64,000 bases of DNA, from the NCBI GenBank assembly GCA_023386345.1, contig JAEWJT010000015.1:1-64000 (forward strand), given 5' to 3'. The notes beneath the pieces were generated by a model. It did no database searches and was not told the origin of the DNA. It worked only from the letters and a program-made list of their open reading frames with translations. This document shows, in pieces, positions 53,018 through 62,066 of the stretch (within the stretch, counting starts at the first letter, position 1; every line of letters begins with the position of its first letter). This DNA comes from Bacillota bacterium (GTDB lineage Bacteria; Bacillota; Clostridia; Tissierellales; Sedimentibacteraceae). A program made the translations under genes and the position numbers.

Positions 53018-53854
53018 TTATATCTTGCGTTCTAATTTTTCTTTTACCAGCTTTTCATGATAGAAATAGTTAATATATTTTACATTGTGTTCTTTGCAAT
53101 AGTTTTCAATTTCTGTAGATAAATCAGCCCAATATTCCTTTTCATTATTTACAAATATTTTTTCATATAAATCACTCAAATGGTAGTACTTTTCTTTAAT
53201 ATAATGTAGTATGGTCTGTTTGTAGCTTCCTCGTAAATTCAGATTTTCAAACCAGTATTCATCTATAAAGTCATAAGATTGTTCAATAATTGCTTTATAA
53301 TCCGTTATTTCCGGAAACATTGGAGACATAAACAATACTGTATATATCCCGTGTGAGTGCAGTTCCTTTAATGTTTCTAATCTATCTTTGATGCTACTTC
53401 CATTGTCCATATCATTCTTAAAACTTTCATCAAGCGTATTGATTGACATGGATACCTTCAGATGCTTACATTGCTTTAACAATTCAACATCTCTTAATAT
53501 AAGTTTTGATTTTGTGGAAATTGCAAGTTCACAATCAATTTTAACAAGCTGTTCTAATATTTTTCTTGTGATACAGTATTTCTCTTCATAACTGTTATAA
53601 CAATCTGTTACAGAAGAAAGAAACACTGATTTACCGGTTAATCTTCTTGAACTTATAGGCTTATCGCAATACTTAACATCAATAAAAGTTCCCCACGGTT
53701 CAATATGACCCGTAAAACGTTTCATAAAACAAGCATAGCAATATTTACAGGCATGAGGGCAGCCTACATATGGATTTATTACAAAATCACTTGTTGGTAA
53801 ATTGGATTTGGTTACATAATCATTTACATGAATGACTTTTTCCTTAATATTCAT
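53018..53854 (-). CDS. Radical SAM protein (SPL-like family)
   Basis: A 278-aa protein with the cluster motif CPHACKYCYACF (CxxxCxxC) near residue 32, followed by a TIM-barrel with the pattern of spore-photoproduct-lyase-like radical SAM proteins (KYCDKPISSRRL, STKSKLILRD). True SplB is larger and has an extra conserved Cys, so a DNA-repair role is not certain. GGAGG precedes the ATG. Confidence 0.8.
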   Translation of the reverse strand: MNIKEKVIHVNDYVTKSNLPTSDFVINPYVGCPHACKYCYACFMKRFTGHIEPWGTFIDVKYCDKPISSRRLTGKSVFLSSVTDCYNSYEEKYCITRKILEQLVKIDCELAISTKSKLILRDVELLKQCKHLKVSMSINTLDESFKNDMDNGSSIKDRLETLKELHSHGIYTVLFMSPMFPEITDYKAIIEQSYDFIDEYWFENLNLRGSYKQTILHYIKEKYYHLSDLYEKIFVNNEKEYWADLSTEIENYCKEHNVKYINYFYHEKLVKEKLERKI

Positions 53855-53901
53855 TATATTAACATTCCTCCATGATAAAAGCTTTCATATACCTTAATGG
53901 G

Positions 53902-54819
53902 TTATAATCGCTTGCCTTGATATGTATTTCTTCGCAGAAGTTCAAAATCTATATCATTCAAAACCTGTTTTTTATTAAGACTCCAAAGAGGACTTACAAG
54001 CTCTGAGCGTTTTCCGTCCCCTGTTATTCTGTGTATAACAATATCTTCAGGTAAAAGTTCAATACAATCGCAAATTAAATCTACGTATTCTTCCTGAGAT
54101 AATATTTTAAAGTTAGTTTCTTGGTAAAGCCTTTCTAAATCCGTATTTTTTAAAACGTGCATAAGATGAAGCTTTACTCCCCATATTTTTTTATCAGCTA
54201 TATACTTGATGCTTTCAAGCACATGCTCTTTGCTTTCTTTAGGCAGTCCCAATATTAAATGAACAACAGTTTTAATATTATATTTGTTTAACAGCTCTAC
54301 AGCCTCATCAAAAACATTTAGACTATAACCTCTCCTTATATCTTTTGCTGTACTCTCATGTATTGTCTGCAAGCCAAGCTCAATCCACAGATATGTTTTT
54401 TTGCTTAGCTCTGATAAAAGTCTTGCAACATCATCATTAATACAGTCTGGTCTTGTTGCTATAGCCAAGCCTTTAATATTTTTACAGCCTAGAGCCTCTA
54501 AATATTTTTTCTCAAGATTTTGAACAGTATCATATGTATTGGTATAGCTCTGAAAATAGGCTATATAACTTGAGGACTTCCATTTTTTAGATAAATAATC
54601 TATTTGTTCATCTATTTGCTTGCTTATTGAGCTATCTACATTTCCTGCAAAATCACCAGAGCCTTTTTCACTGCAAAAAATACAGCCTCTTTCTCCTACA
54701 GTTCCATCTCTATTTGGACAGGTAAAGCCACCGTTAATTGATAATTTTATGGTTTTCTCTCCAAAAACCTTTTTTAGTTCATAATCTAAATTATGGTATC
54801 TTTTGTTATTCCAATTCAT
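53902..54819 (-). CDS. TIGR01212-family radical SAM protein (YhcC/YtqA-like)
   Basis: A 305-aa protein starting MNWNNKRYHNLDYELKKVFG. Cluster cysteines lie in TCPNRDGT...GCIFC, the wider-spaced variant (CxxxxxxxxxxCxxC) of this family, and GLQTIHESTAKDIRRGY marks the barrel. Family function is not established; RNA modification or metabolite roles have been proposed. It lies upstream of the SPL-like gene (47-nt gap). Confidence 0.88.
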   Translation of the reverse strand: MNWNNKRYHNLDYELKKVFGEKTIKLSINGGFTCPNRDGTVGERGCIFCSEKGSGDFAGNVDSSISKQIDEQIDYLSKKWKSSSYIAYFQSYTNTYDTVQNLEKKYLEALGCKNIKGLAIATRPDCINDDVARLLSELSKKTYLWIELGLQTIHESTAKDIRRGYSLNVFDEAVELLNKYNIKTVVHLILGLPKESKEHVLESIKYIADKKIWGVKLHLMHVLKNTDLERLYQETNFKILSQEEYVDLICDCIELLPEDIVIHRITGDGKRSELVSPLWSLNKKQVLNDIDFELLRRNTYQGKRL

Positions 54820-54908
54820 AATTTCCTCAATTTAATATATCTTTTCTGTTTAAACTTATATACAAAAGAATTTTTAATATTTCACCTGAACTTTTTGAAA
54901 ATTACTCA

Positions 54909-55475
54909 TTAAAGCAAAGATATTTCAAGTGAATTCAAGTAGTTTTCTCTTTCTATTATTCCATCTATCAAATAATCTATCAAAACAGTCAAATCAATAG
55001 AGAGTTCATCTGCACCCTTTTGCAGTTCATCTCTATCAACCGCACGTGCAAATGCCTTATCCTTTATCTTTTTCTTTACTGATTTTGAAGTTAATCCAGC
55101 AAGCTTCTCAGGTCTTACCAATGCGCATGCAATTATAAAGCTTGCCAATTGGTCAACAGCAGATAATGATTTTGACATATTTGTAATTCTGTTTTCACTT
55201 GTCAAATCACAATGAGCTTTAACAGCGTTGCAAAATTCAATATCATAGCCTTTTTTCAACAGTATATCATATCCTATTTCACCATGATTTTCAGGATATT
55301 TCTGAAAAGCTATATCGTGCAAAAGTCCACAGCAGCCCCATATATTTTCATCTTCATTAAATACCTTAGCCATTTTTATCATTGCAGCTTCTACTGCAAG
55401 GCTATGCTTCATAAGTGATTCCGAATCAACATATTCAGTTAAATCAGTTAATGCCTTTTCCCTTGTAATTTCCAT
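54909..55475 (-). CDS. HD-domain hydrolase
   Basis: A 188-aa protein with metal-binding HD-type residues: His in MKHSLAVE, HD in LLHDIAFQ, and HC in KAHCD. It resembles small HDIG/HD-like phosphohydrolases. The substrate is unknown. TTAGGAG precedes the ATG. It is divergent from the VOC gene across tandem hairpins. Confidence 0.8.
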   Translation of the reverse strand: MEITREKALTDLTEYVDSESLMKHSLAVEAAMIKMAKVFNEDENIWGCCGLLHDIAFQKYPENHGEIGYDILLKKGYDIEFCNAVKAHCDLTSENRITNMSKSLSAVDQLASFIIACALVRPEKLAGLTSKSVKKKIKDKAFARAVDRDELQKGADELSIDLTVLIDYLIDGIIERENYLNSLEISLL

Positions 55476-55512
55476 AATTTATCGCTCCTAATATAATAAT
55501 ATATTGTAAAAC

Positions 55513-55560
55513 AATAAGCTTTCAGCTTATTATTCAACAATAAGTTTCCAACTTATTGTT
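55513..55560. repeat. Tandem perfect hairpins between divergent genes
   Basis: AATAAGCT-TTC-AGCTTATT (55513-55531) and AACAATAAGTT-TCC-AACTTATTGTT (55536-55560) share the AATAAG...CTTATT core and are 4 nt apart. They may be twin operators or RNA elements. Confidence 0.6.
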
Positions 55561-55694
55561 TAGTATATATCATATTTTTTCATTTTACAATATTATTTTA
55601 ATTTAAGTTTATTGTAAATTTATTCTATTTCTTGCACTTTGGATGAGTTTAATTTATAATTATAGTAACTAATTTAAGCAAAGGATGTGTGTAT

Positions 55695-56066
55695 ATGAAT
55701 TTTACATTTAATCATTTTAATTTTAATGTTAGAGATTTAGAAAAGTCAATGGAGTTTTATGATAAGGCCCTTGGCTTAAAAGAAGTAAGAAGAAAAGAGG
55801 CTAATGACGGAAGCTTCATCATAGTTTATTTAGGTGATGGAACAGGAAACTTTAGCTTAGAGTTAACTTGGCTTAGAGATAGAACAGAGGCATATGATTT
55901 AGGAGAATGTGAGTATCATTTAGCATTAGTGACTGATGATTATGAGGCGTCATATCAAAAGCACAAGGAAATGGGCTGTATCTGCTATGAAAATCCGAAT
56001 ATGGGTATTTATTTCATAGAGGATTTAGACGGATACTGGCTTGAAATTGTACCAAAACGAAACTAA
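55695..56066 (+). CDS. VOC-family (glyoxalase I-like) protein
   Basis: A 123-aa single-module protein with a beta-alpha-beta-beta-beta repeat; FNHFNFNVRDLEKSMEFYDK and the C-terminal DGYWLEIVPKRN contain the usual His and Glu metal ligands of lactoylglutathione lyases. Whether it detoxifies methylglyoxal is not certain, since many VOC proteins have other substrates. The ATG at 55695 follows AAAGGATG; the frame could open 6 nt earlier at GTG. Confidence 0.82.
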   Translation: MNFTFNHFNFNVRDLEKSMEFYDKALGLKEVRRKEANDGSFIIVYLGDGTGNFSLELTWLRDRTEAYDLGECEYHLALVTDDYEASYQKHKEMGCICYENPNMGIYFIEDLDGYWLEIVPKRN

Positions 56067-56093
56067 TCTGAGAATGTGAAACAATGTCTACAT

Positions 56094-56178
56094 AAATAGC
56101 TTTCTACAGTAAATTTTTATAGACATATATACTAAAAATGTGTATATGCTATCTTTATTTTACTGTAGAAAGCTATTT
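56094..56178 (+). terminator. Long hairpin after the VOC gene
   Basis: A 20-bp perfect stem (AAATAGCTTTCTACAGTAAA and its complement) closes a 45-nt loop containing a further A/T stem; TTTTA follows. Probably bidirectional. Confidence 0.7.
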
Positions 56179-56334
56179 TAAATACTGATGCTTTTGTCTT
56201 CTAGCAGCATTTATCCATTCTATAATCATATTAATTGCAATTCCAAGTGCTATAACAATACCACCAAAAAATGATTTGTCCGAATAATTTTTTCCTACCA
56301 TTGCATCCAGAATTATTTCGGTAAACACTTCGAA
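56173..56334 (-). pseudogene. Remnant: C-terminal piece of a small membrane protein
   Basis: 53 codons without a start, reading FEVFTEIILDAMVGKNYSDK, a hydrophobic helix, then WINAARRQKHQYLK and stop. The frame is closed upstream by TGA. It looks like the 3' end of a gene cut by recombination. Confidence 0.5.
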
Positions 56335-56545
56335 TCATAATCTTTTCAATGATATCCTTGCAGATGTCTCATGTTCTGTAGGTTTAAGCTATCGCCATCT
56401 GTTCTGGCTTCTTGCACGGCTTTGTGAGGATGGTATATTGGATAAAAGGAAAAGTAGCTATTATATTTTAAATCATGAAGAACTGGAGCGACGTTCTCAC
56501 ACTTTTGATGATTCGCTTAATGTACCTAAATTAGATGAGAAATAA
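56309..56545 (+). pseudogene. Remnant: C-terminal HTH piece of a Crp/Fnr-like regulator
   Basis: An open stretch ending in TAA reads FNDILADVSCSVGLSYRHLF, then WLLARLCEDGILDKRK, SSYYILNHEELERRS and a tail. The layout (HTH, turn, small beta wing) fits the DNA-binding end of Crp/Fnr-type (YeiL-like) regulators. No start codon or ligand-binding domain remains, and it abuts the oppositely oriented membrane-protein remnant. Confidence 0.6.
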
Positions 56546-56603
56546 GTGCTGCGCTATATTTAAAAAACGGCTCCTTATTTTAATCAGCTTATGAGAAACT
56601 ACA

Positions 56604-56626
56604 AGCAGACCGTTTCACGGTCTGCT
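56604..56626 (-). other. GC-rich hairpin past the ECF gene
   Basis: AGCAGACCG / CGGTCTGCT with a 5-nt loop lies about 105 nt beyond the stop of the ECF gene. No T-run on either strand; it may protect mRNA or act as a weak terminator. Confidence 0.45.
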
Positions 56627-56731
56627 GACAACAAAAGAACTGTATGCTCCAACAGAGGGAGTATCCAGCCTGTATTGTTATTTGTGGTTCTCTAAAGGTG
56701 CTTTCCGATTGCAGCGTTCAATGTCTCTGTT

Positions 56732-57310
56732 TCAAATATTCTTTTGCGTCTGCAAGAACAAAGAGTCTATCCCTTTCTGCTTACGCAGCATCTTTGCAAC
56801 GAACTGTGCGATTTCGAGATCGACCATGCTGTGTATAACTGTACCTAAGCCTACCAACAAAAGCACGGAGTTCAGAAATCCAGACTGATAGTAAGACTGC
56901 GCCATATTCCCACCGAAATAGAATGTGGCAACTACAAAAACTTCGCATACGGCATGAAGAAGTCCAATCAAGAGAGAAAATACGCGAAACGGCAAGGCGG
57001 TATTAAGGATGGAGGGATTCTTTTTCAAGTAAAGAGATCCCAACAGTGCGAACACAAGATGTGAACCGGCTCGCAGCACGATGACGATTGGAAAGCTACC
57101 CATAAAGAAACCCAGAGTAGTACCGATTGCAACAACTATCGCCGCCGTAGGGCAAATCATCATGGCGAGGAAGATAGGAACATGACTCGCCAGTGTAAAG
57201 GAGGCTGGCGGAATCACTACCTTAATCGGCATGATCATCGGAATTATAATACCAATAGCGCTCAGCAACGCGGAGACACAGAGCATTTGTACTGATTGTT
57301 TACGTTTCAT
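56732..57310 (-). CDS. ECF transporter substrate-binding (S) component, probably acquired
   Basis: A 192-aa protein with about six transmembrane helices and the alternating Ala/Gly/Pro-rich pattern of ECF S components (VSALLSAIGIIIPMIMPIKV near the N-terminus). The vitamin or metabolite bound is not recognisable; the energising EcfA/T genes are not in the window. The base composition is visibly more GC-rich than the surroundings. The ATG at 57310 follows GAGGTG; a longer frame adds six residues. It has its own promoter and sits in the gap left by the missing 3' half of alaS. Confidence 0.75.
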   Translation of the reverse strand: MKRKQSVQMLCVSALLSAIGIIIPMIMPIKVVIPPASFTLASHVPIFLAMMICPTAAIVVAIGTTLGFFMGSFPIVIVLRAGSHLVFALLGSLYLKKNPSILNTALPFRVFSLLIGLLHAVCEVFVVATFYFGGNMAQSYYQSGFLNSVLLLVGLGTVIHSMVDLEIAQFVAKMLRKQKGIDSLFLQTQKNI

Positions 57311-57356
57311 AAAATACACCTCATACATATACTATAAACCTATTATGACTATATAC

Positions 57357-57385
57357 AGTATAGATGTGTGAAGATGGATTGTCAA
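57357..57385 (-). promoter_or_regulatory. Promoter of the ECF transporter gene
   Basis: On the minus strand TTGACA (57380-57385) and TATACT (57357-57362) with a 17-bp spacer. Confidence 0.75.
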
Positions 57386-57476
57386 GTGCTTTCCTCCATA
57401 TACAGAAGCCGATTCTCACCGCCAGACCCTTACCCTCTCCAGTAACTTGTAAACTGTGTTTTACTATAGCGATTTT

Positions 57477-58811
57477 CTAGCTATGGTCTGCAAGCCCTCC
57501 CTTAAACTTGCTCTCTGCACCTTGCCTTGATTTCTTCTGATGCTCTTCAAACCTTTTAGTATATCCTTCAACATCGACTGGCAAGCCTTTCTCCTTTGCA
57601 AGCTCTACAGTAAATTCTATAGGAAAACCAAAGGTATCATATAATTTGAACGCAATCTCCCCGCTAAGTTTATCATTTTCATCCAAATTTGAAAAATATT
57701 TTTCTGCCTTTTTCAAGCCTATACCCAGTGTTTTTGAAAACAAGATATATTCCTTTTTTATTTGCTCCGATATAAATTGCTTATTCCTCATAAGCTCTTC
57801 GTAAATACTTCTGTATTGTTCAATTATTACTTCAGATAATTCAAGTAAGATATTTTCATTGATATTGTTTTTCTTCAGCAATCTTATAATTCTTCTTATT
57901 AAACGTCGTAAGATATATCCTTGCTCATTATTGGATGGTACAATATGCTTATCGTCACCTAAAATAAAGCAAATTGCCCTTATATGCTCACATACAATAC
58001 GTTTTTCCCTTAGCGGCATTTTTCTATCCTTAATTATCTCATTAAGCTTTGTCATAACTGGAACAAATAATTCTGTTTCATAGACATTTGTATATCCGTT
58101 TAATATGGTTAAAATACGCTCTAATCCCATTCCTGTGTCTACGTTTTTTTGTTTTAGCTCTGTATAGCTTCCATCTATCTGTTTATTGTACTGCATAAAT
58201 ACATTGTTCCATATTTCAACATACTTTCCACAATTACAAGATGGTCCACAGTTTGGGCTGCATTTTTCTTTTCCCATATCGTAAAAAATTTCTGTATCAG
58301 GTCCACAAGGTCCAGTTTTCCCTGACGGTCCCCACCAATTATCTTCACGTCCATAATAATATATTTGACTTTCTGACAAGCCATTGTCCATCCATATCTT
58401 AGCGGACTCCTCATCCCTCGGCACAATATCATCTCCTTCAAAAACTGTAACTGCCAGTTTTTCTTTAGGTATGTTTAGCTTTGTCACAAGGAACTCATAG
58501 CTCATACTTATGGATTCACGCTTAAAATAATCACCTAAAGACCAATTTCCTAACATCTCAAAAAATGTTAAGTGAGTATCATCTCCAACCTCATCTATAT
58601 CTCCTGTTCGTATACATTTTTGAACGTCTACCAGTCTATTTCCCTGTGGGTGCTTCTCTCCCAGCAAATATGGAACAAATGGGTGCATACCTGCGGTAGT
58701 AAACAAAACTGTTGGATCATTTTTGGGAAGCAATGATGCAGACGCAACTTCTCTATGCCCCCTTTCACAAAAAAATTCAACATACATCTTTCTTAATTCA
58801 TCTGCTTTCAT
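57477..58811 (-). pseudogene. alaS: Truncated alanyl-tRNA synthetase (catalytic part only)
   Basis: 444 codons. The class II catalytic domain (about 1-250: TTAGMHPFVPYLLG, GNWSLGDYFKRES, GPCGPDTEIFYD, VDTGMGLERI) and the helical tRNA-recognition region (to about 440) are intact, but the chain ends at FKGGLADHS. In full-length enzymes an editing domain follows at this point. The stop is immediately followed by foreign-looking sequence with the ECF gene. Catalytic fragments of AlaRS can charge tRNA in vitro, so residual function is possible. The gene keeps its T-box leader. Another alaS copy elsewhere in the genome would be expected. Confidence 0.8.
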
Positions 58812-58839
58812 TTTAATTCTCCTTTCAAATTATTTGTCT

Positions 58840-59125
58840 AAAACAAAAAACCCTAAGCTAATATATTATTAGCTTAGGGCGAACTGTTCTGTCCGTGTTA
58901 CCGCCTAAATTCAGATTTTAATCTGCACTCAATAAGTACGGGATTACTCCGATACTCTTTCCCTATAACGGTGGACATCCGTTTAAACCTACTTAGATTT
59001 ACTCTGTTCGATTTACAGCTCCGAGACTGCTTCGATAGCACTTCTGTAAAGATTTTCACCAACCATCTTCTCTCTGCAACTAATTTTGCTACTTACTATT
59101 TCTCTTCATTGCTTTTTTGTTTTAT
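58840..59125 (-). ncRNA. T-box leader (alanine) of alaS
   Basis: On the minus strand the leader shows a long Stem I with GGTTGGTGAAAATC in its distal part, a specifier-loop candidate GCT (59037-59039, Ala codon, followed by A), the T-box core AGGCGGTAACACGG (58893-58909) and a terminator stem CCCTAAGCTAAT / ATTAGCTTAGGG (58851-58879) followed by TTTTTT. A family T-box usually has UGGN in the bulge that pairs with the tRNA acceptor end; here it reads CGGU. Uncharged tRNA-Ala would normally favour read-through. Confidence 0.85.
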
Positions 59126-59132
59126 TTGACAT

Positions 59133-59163
59133 ATTATATACTACATTTATTATAAATGTCAAT
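59133..59163 (-). promoter_or_regulatory. Promoter of the T-box/alaS transcript
   Basis: On the minus strand TTGACA and TATAAT are separated by 18 bp, directly upstream of the leader. Confidence 0.65.
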
Positions 59164-59169
59164 AGCAAA

Positions 59170-59946
59170 CTAACTTCCTGTAGATTTGTAATGCTTAACT
59201 CCTATTTTCCAAAAAATTATGCACGGAATTAGAAAAATAAAAGATACCAACGGGGTCAGTGCATATAGTGGATTTTTTGTTCTTCCGATCAAATACATGA
59301 ATGGATAATATTGAACGCAGGCTAATGGTATTACATATGTGAAAAATTTTAGTACAGCATCTCCGTATATAGACATTGGATATTTTCCGTACTCCCTGCC
59401 TCCGTCTGTAAATATGTTCATGAATTCAAGTCCTTCTATTGTGAAAAAGCATATTGAAGCGTAGATTATAAACAGTCCTGAGAAAAGAATTGTTCCCCCG
59501 CTTATCATAACTATGAGTGTCAATATTTTGTCTATCGTCCATATTACTCCGCAGTTTAATATAGCATATATTAAAACCACAATGGCTTGCAAAAGTCTGC
59601 CCATTCTCGTTATTTCAACCTTAGATGCCAAGACTTGAAACATCACATTTCTTGGTCTTAACATAATTCTGTCAAATTCTCCGTTTGATATTATTCCCGA
59701 AAATGTATCAAAGCCTCTGAAGAATAATTCTGCTAATGAAAAGGCTATTAGCACAACAGAAAAACATATAAGTACCTCACTGTATGTAAAGCCTTCAACA
59801 GAATTAAATCTGTGAAACATGAAATAAATTCCCAAGAATACAGAAAAGGATGTTAAAAATTGACCTAAAGTTGTGAAGAAAAACGAGGTTTTATATTGCA
59901 TAATACTCTTTATATAAATACTTAGATATTTTATATATAATTTCAT
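59170..59946 (-). CDS. ABC-2-type exporter permease (COG3694-like)
   Basis: A 258-aa protein with six predicted membrane helices. It is the last gene of a three-gene unit. The ATG at 59946 has AAGGAGG at good distance; the longer frame would start within that site. Its stop lies near the alaS promoter. Exporters of this trio are linked to antibiotic, lantibiotic or lipid export; the substrate here is unknown. Confidence 0.82.
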   Translation of the reverse strand: MKLYIKYLSIYIKSIMQYKTSFFFTTLGQFLTSFSVFLGIYFMFHRFNSVEGFTYSEVLICFSVVLIAFSLAELFFRGFDTFSGIISNGEFDRIMLRPRNVMFQVLASKVEITRMGRLLQAIVVLIYAILNCGVIWTIDKILTLIVMISGGTILFSGLFIIYASICFFTIEGLEFMNIFTDGGREYGKYPMSIYGDAVLKFFTYVIPLACVQYYPFMYLIGRTKNPLYALTPLVSFIFLIPCIIFWKIGVKHYKSTGS

Positions 59947-59950
59947 ACTA

Positions 59951-60754
59951 TCAACCTCCTTGTACAACAACTTTTTTCAAGCCTTTGTTTAGCAAAAATT
60001 TCCCAAATATAGTTAAAACCACAAACCAAAATATTTGTAAAAGTATTGCAAATATTGCATCATTTCCGTTAATATTTCCGCTGTAAATTCTAAATGGAAC
60101 ATTCTGCATTGATGCCCAAGGTAATAGGCTCATCGCTTTAAAAAGTTTTTCCGGAAAAAATGGCAATGGTATTACAGCACCTGCAAAAAATTCTGCTGTC
60201 AATGCCATTACAAGCCTTATCCCTGTTGATGATAATGTAAAAAATGTAACTGCATATATTATCATGCTAAATGACACGGTAACTAAAAATGCTAAAAACA
60301 TTGAAATTATAAATAATATGAAAAGATTAAAATCACTAGGCATTATAAGCCCATAGGGTTTTGGCAAAAGTGCCGCCACAAACAATATTGGAACACACCT
60401 TAAAAGAGTTCTCGAAACTCTAATTGCCATGTTTTTAGTGTACCACATATTGTATATATCCAAAGGTCTGCAAAGCTCATATGCTACTCCTCCGCTTTCT
60501 ATCATAGTAAAAAGCTCATTATCCAAAAACCAAATAAAAAAAAGTGCTATGCTTGACTGCTGTAGCCATATATATGAACTTAGCTCTTGGAATTTCATAG
60601 GAAATGAGTCTGCATTTGATTTGTAAAAGGCTGCAAATATTAATATCTCCATAAAGCCCCAAAAGAATTGTGTTGCTACCCCAGCATATGCAGCAGCTCT
60701 GTATTGCAGATTGTTAATAAATCTAATTTTAAAGAACGACATATATTTCTTCAT
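59951..60754 (-). CDS. ABC-2-type exporter permease (COG4587-like)
   Basis: A 267-aa protein with six predicted membrane helices, from LQYRAAAYAGVATQFFWGF onward. It overlaps the ATPase gene by 4 nt and ends 4 nt before the next permease start, a tightly coupled operon. The paired permeases probably form a heterodimeric channel. Confidence 0.82.
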   Translation of the reverse strand: MKKYMSFFKIRFINNLQYRAAAYAGVATQFFWGFMEILIFAAFYKSNADSFPMKFQELSSYIWLQQSSIALFFIWFLDNELFTMIESGGVAYELCRPLDIYNMWYTKNMAIRVSRTLLRCVPILFVAALLPKPYGLIMPSDFNLFILFIISMFLAFLVTVSFSMIIYAVTFFTLSSTGIRLVMALTAEFFAGAVIPLPFFPEKLFKAMSLLPWASMQNVPFRIYSGNINGNDAIFAILLQIFWFVVLTIFGKFLLNKGLKKVVVQGG

Positions 60755-61548
60755 ATCTTATATGCCTCATACAGCTTGACCACCATTTCGTCAAGTGAGC
60801 TGGTATCCTTGTACTGTTCTTTCAAATCATCAAGTGTTCCGTCAAGGAGTATCTTACCTTTTCCAATCAAAATAATTCTCTTTGTTAAGGCGTCAATATC
60901 CTGCATATCGTGTGTTGTAAGTATAACAGTGGTATTTTTTTCTTCGTTTATCGTTTTAATGAAATCTCTGACTGCCAATTTTGAAACTGCATCAAGTCCT
61001 ATAGTCGGTTCGTCTAAAAACAAAATACGTGGGTTATGTAAAACTGATGCAACTATTTCACAACGCATTCTTTGTCCGAGTGATAATTGTCTGGCAGGGG
61101 TTTTAATTATGTTTTCAATGTTTAGTAATGTAGAAAGGTTGTTAAGATTATCTCTGTAAATCTTGTCTGGAATTTTGTAGATATCCTTTAGAAGTTCGTA
61201 GGAATCAATAACTGGGACATCCCACCAAAGCTGTGAGCGCTGTCCGAAAACAACTCCTATTTCTCTAACATGGTTGACTCTGTCATTCCATGGAGTCCTA
61301 TTATTAATATTGCAAGTGCCACTATCAGGTGTAAGTATCCCACCCATAATTTTTATAGTGCTACTTTTACCAGCGCCGTTAGGTCCAATATAGCCTACCA
61401 TCTCGCCCTCTTCGATGCTAAAGCTAATATCATCAAGAGCATGTACTATTTCGTATTCACGCTTAAATAGTGCTTTAGCAGCCTCTTTAAATCCGGCATT
61501 TCGCCGATGTACTTTAAAAGTTTTTGAAATGTTCCTAAGTTCGATCAT
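60751..61548 (-). CDS. ABC exporter ATP-binding protein (COG4586-like)
   Basis: A 265-aa ATPase with Walker A GPNGAGKSS, signature LSLGQRMRCE, Walker B ILFLDEPT and H-loop TTHD. First gene of the trio with two permeases. AGGAG precedes the ATG. It powers export by the membrane pair. Confidence 0.92.
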   Translation of the reverse strand: MIELRNISKTFKVHRRNAGFKEAAKALFKREYEIVHALDDISFSIEEGEMVGYIGPNGAGKSSTIKIMGGILTPDSGTCNINNRTPWNDRVNHVREIGVVFGQRSQLWWDVPVIDSYELLKDIYKIPDKIYRDNLNNLSTLLNIENIIKTPARQLSLGQRMRCEIVASVLHNPRILFLDEPTIGLDAVSKLAVRDFIKTINEEKNTTVILTTHDMQDIDALTKRIILIGKGKILLDGTLDDLKEQYKDTSSLDEMVVKLYEAYKI

Positions 61549-61685
61549 TATTTATCTCCTTATTTTATTTCAGCCGCTTTGCTATTATAGCACAAGAAAT
61601 GATAATGTCAAGAAGGAAATTTATTATTTTATGAAGTATTATGTACACATAGATAGATGTTATAAGATATATTCAAATAACAAAG

Positions 61686-62066
61686 TTAAATTGTTTTTCC
61701 ATCGTTTTGTATAGTTTTAATTCCAAATATAAAGTATAGTATATGGCAAACCCATACTATAGCCAAAATAATCCTGCCTATAGGCACTCTGCTCATCATT
61801 ATAAATCCTATAGACATTGTAAGGGTTATAGAACAAATTATTGTTACCTTTGTTTTTACTGTCATAGCTCTATTTTTAACATAGCTTTCTAAATTCTTTT
61901 TATATAAATTCGTAGATAAAAACCAATCATTAAGTTTTTTTGAGCTTCTAGCAAAAAAGAATGCCGCAGCTAATAAAAATACAGCACTTGGCAATAAAGG
62001 AAGAACTGCACCTACAGCTCCTATACCTAAAAATATAAAGCCTAAAATTAAATATAAAATTCTCAT
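61686..62066 (-). CDS. DUF454 (YbaN-like) small membrane protein
   Basis: A 126-aa protein starting MRILYLILGFIFLGIGAVGA, with three to four hydrophobic segments and the family motif FFARSSKKLNDWF. GAGGAG precedes the ATG at 62066. The reading frame is open for at least 45 more codons upstream, where a piece of another gene lies in frame, so a longer fused product could be miscalled. Function of the family is unknown. Confidence 0.82.
   Translation of the reverse strand: MRILYLILGFIFLGIGAVGAVLPLLPSAVFLLAAAFFFARSSKKLNDWFLSTNLYKKNLESYVKNRAMTVKTKVTIICSITLTMSIGFIMMSRVPIGRIILAIVWVCHILYFIFGIKTIQNDGKTI

Larger units (their letters stand above)
56067..56731. other. Scar region with terminator and two gene remnants
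   Basis: No intact gene. It holds a long terminator hairpin, a minus-strand remnant of a membrane protein, a plus-strand remnant of a Crp/Fnr-type regulator and a GC-rich hairpin. Base composition rises to the right, toward the ECF transporter gene. Confidence 0.65.

Noticed and set aside
55663..55672. TATAGTAACT upstream of the VOC gene as another XRE operator
   Set aside because: Single copy of a short AT-rich word far from the XRE gene; no palindrome or array as at 16718-16822.
57477..58811. alaS interruption explained by an insertion sequence
   Set aside because: No transposase, terminal inverted repeat or target duplication was seen at the junction; the neighbouring DNA contains an ECF gene and remnants instead.
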